This document shows, piece after piece, positions 8,639-8,939 of a stretch of DNA of 8,939 nucleotides. Location of the stretch: contig JAGLTT010000023.1 of the NCBI GenBank assembly GCA_023135135.1, positions 1 through 8,939 of the forward strand, written 5' to 3'. Origin of the DNA: Dehalococcoidales bacterium. Its GTDB lineage: Bacteria > Chloroflexota > Dehalococcoidia > Dehalococcoidales > RBG-16-60-22. The position numbers and the translations under genes are program-made. The notes under the pieces were generated by a model. The model saw only the letters and a list, made by a program, of their open reading frames with translations, was not told the origin of the DNA and ran no database searches. Every line of letters begins with the position of its first letter. The first letter of the stretch is position 1.

Positions 8639-8659
8639 CACAGGTCTTGACAGCCTGTG
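8639..8659. promoter_or_regulatory. Inverted repeat overlapping the inositol synthase -35 box (possible operator)
   Basis: CACAGG (8639-8644) and CCTGTG (8654-8659) form a perfect 6-bp dyad with a 9-bp centre that includes the whole -35 hexamer TTGACA. The 21-bp span suits a dimeric helix-turn-helix repressor. As RNA at the end of the truB transcript it could also form a hairpin, but it has no T run, so I do not call it an intrinsic terminator. Operator function is inference. Confidence 0.4.
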
Positions 8660-8676
8660 CCTAAAGGGGGTATAGT
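8647..8676 (+). promoter_or_regulatory. Promoter of inositol-3-phosphate synthase gene
   Basis: A perfect -35 TTGACA (8647-8652) lies 18 nt before TATAGT (8671-8676), five of six matches to the -10 consensus. Transcription should begin near 8683, giving a leader of about 55 nt. The gene downstream can thus be expressed apart from the nusA operon. Confidence 0.7.
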
Positions 8677-8719
8677 TCAAATCGGTGCTTAATGGAATTC
8701 AAGCATCATCTCATTTGAA
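8676..8719 (+). repeat. Nested inverted repeats upstream of the inositol synthase RBS
   Basis: TTCAAAT (8676-8682) and ATTTGAA (8713-8719) are perfect complements. They enclose a second pair, TGCTT (8686-8690) and AAGCA (8701-8705). The outer right arm ends directly before the GGGGAGG ribosome site. The outer left arm begins at the last base of the -10 box, so a transcript from the local promoter would largely lack it, while read-through RNA from truB would contain both arms. Confidence 0.45.
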
Positions 8720-8737
8720 AGGGGAGGATATTGTAAC

Positions 8738-8939
8738 ATGGAGAAAATAAACGTCGCAGTAATCGGCGTGGGCAACTGCGCCTCGTCATTCATACAGGGT
8801 GTTCACTACTATCACAACGCCAAGGAGGGCGAATTCGTACCGGGGCTGATGCACGTCAACCTGGGGGGCTATCACATCAGCGATATCAATTTCGTGGCTG
8901 CCTTCGATGTCGACAAAAACAAGGTCGGCAAGGACCTGG
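8738..8939 (+). CDS. Inositol-3-phosphate synthase (5' part only)
   Basis: This enzyme converts glucose-6-phosphate to myo-inositol-3-phosphate with NAD, the committed step to inositol lipids and other inositol compounds. I translated 67 codons by hand; the rest lies beyond the window, so most of a protein of about 360 residues is missing. The N-terminus has the NAD-binding [17 protein letters not shown] (residues 6-22), then [23 protein letters not shown] (34-50) and [16 protein letters not shown] (52-67). This is the short actinobacterial/archaeal-like form of the family. The ATG follows GGGGAGG (8721-8727) with 10-nt spacing. The gene has its own promoter, so it is probably not an obligate member of the truB operon. 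Its inositol end product in this organism cannot be read from the window. Confidence 0.9.
   Translation, partial: MEKINVAVIGVGNCASSFIQGVHYYHNAKEGEFVPGLMHVNLGGYHISDINFVAAFDVDKNKVGKDL

Noticed and set aside
8639..8659. Inverted repeat after truB as the operon's intrinsic terminator
   Set aside because: No T run follows, and the sequence contains a consensus -35 element, so promoter/operator is the better reading.

Overview
This window looks like an ordinary bacterial chromosome segment of moderately high G+C. The best guess is an anaerobic member of the Chloroflexota, class Dehalococcoidia. That guess rests on protein style, on a nusA-ylxR-infB-rbfA-truB block with no rimP in front of nusA, and on an actinobacterial-like inositol-phosphate synthase following directly. 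It is inference, not proof. Five of the eight genes use GTG or TTG starts, and most genes touch or overlap their neighbours. No phage, insertion sequence, CRISPR array, tRNA or rRNA is visible.

Left arm (1-3151, minus strand): three genes read leftwards as one likely operon. They are an M20-family metallo-aminoacylase/amidohydrolase, a BadF/BadG/HgdC-type ATPase (activator of 2-hydroxyacyl-CoA dehydratase-like enzymes), and plsX (phosphate acyltransferase, phospholipid synthesis), which runs off the left edge. The ATPase stop codon is followed immediately by the plsX GTG start. A promoter is visible at 3199-3227 (minus strand), and the M20 Shine-Dalgarno lies in one arm of a perfect hairpin.

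Divergent intergenic region (3152-3514): between the leftward and rightward promoters lies a G-rich stretch with a G8-C-G5 run and then a very A/T-rich stretch. A near-consensus promoter (TTGCAT-17-TATAAT with extended -10) drives the right arm. About 26 nt after its predicted start is a perfect 7-bp stem followed by a T run, an intrinsic-terminator shape. This is a strong candidate for a leader attenuator that lets NusA control its own operon.

Right arm (3515-8624, plus strand): nusA, ylxR (rnpM), infB, rbfA and truB form a tightly packed transcription/translation operon covering elongation and termination control, an RNase P modulator, initiation factor 2, 30S maturation and tRNA pseudouridine-55 synthesis. 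The IF2 N-terminus carries 13 tandem Lys-Glu-Thr-Ala-Ala-Ala-like hexapeptides encoded by an 18-bp repeat. NusA has a long acidic then basic low-complexity tail.

Right edge (8625-8939): a 113-nt gap holds a separate promoter (TTGACA-18-TATAGT) overlapped by an inverted repeat, plus a second nested inverted repeat. The start of inositol-3-phosphate synthase follows and is cut by the window edge.

I see no clearly novel multi-gene system. The items most worth following up are regulatory (the nusA leader, the M20 RBS hairpin, the operator-like repeat at the inositol synthase promoter), the IF2 repeat array, and the ATPase with no dehydratase partner in view.
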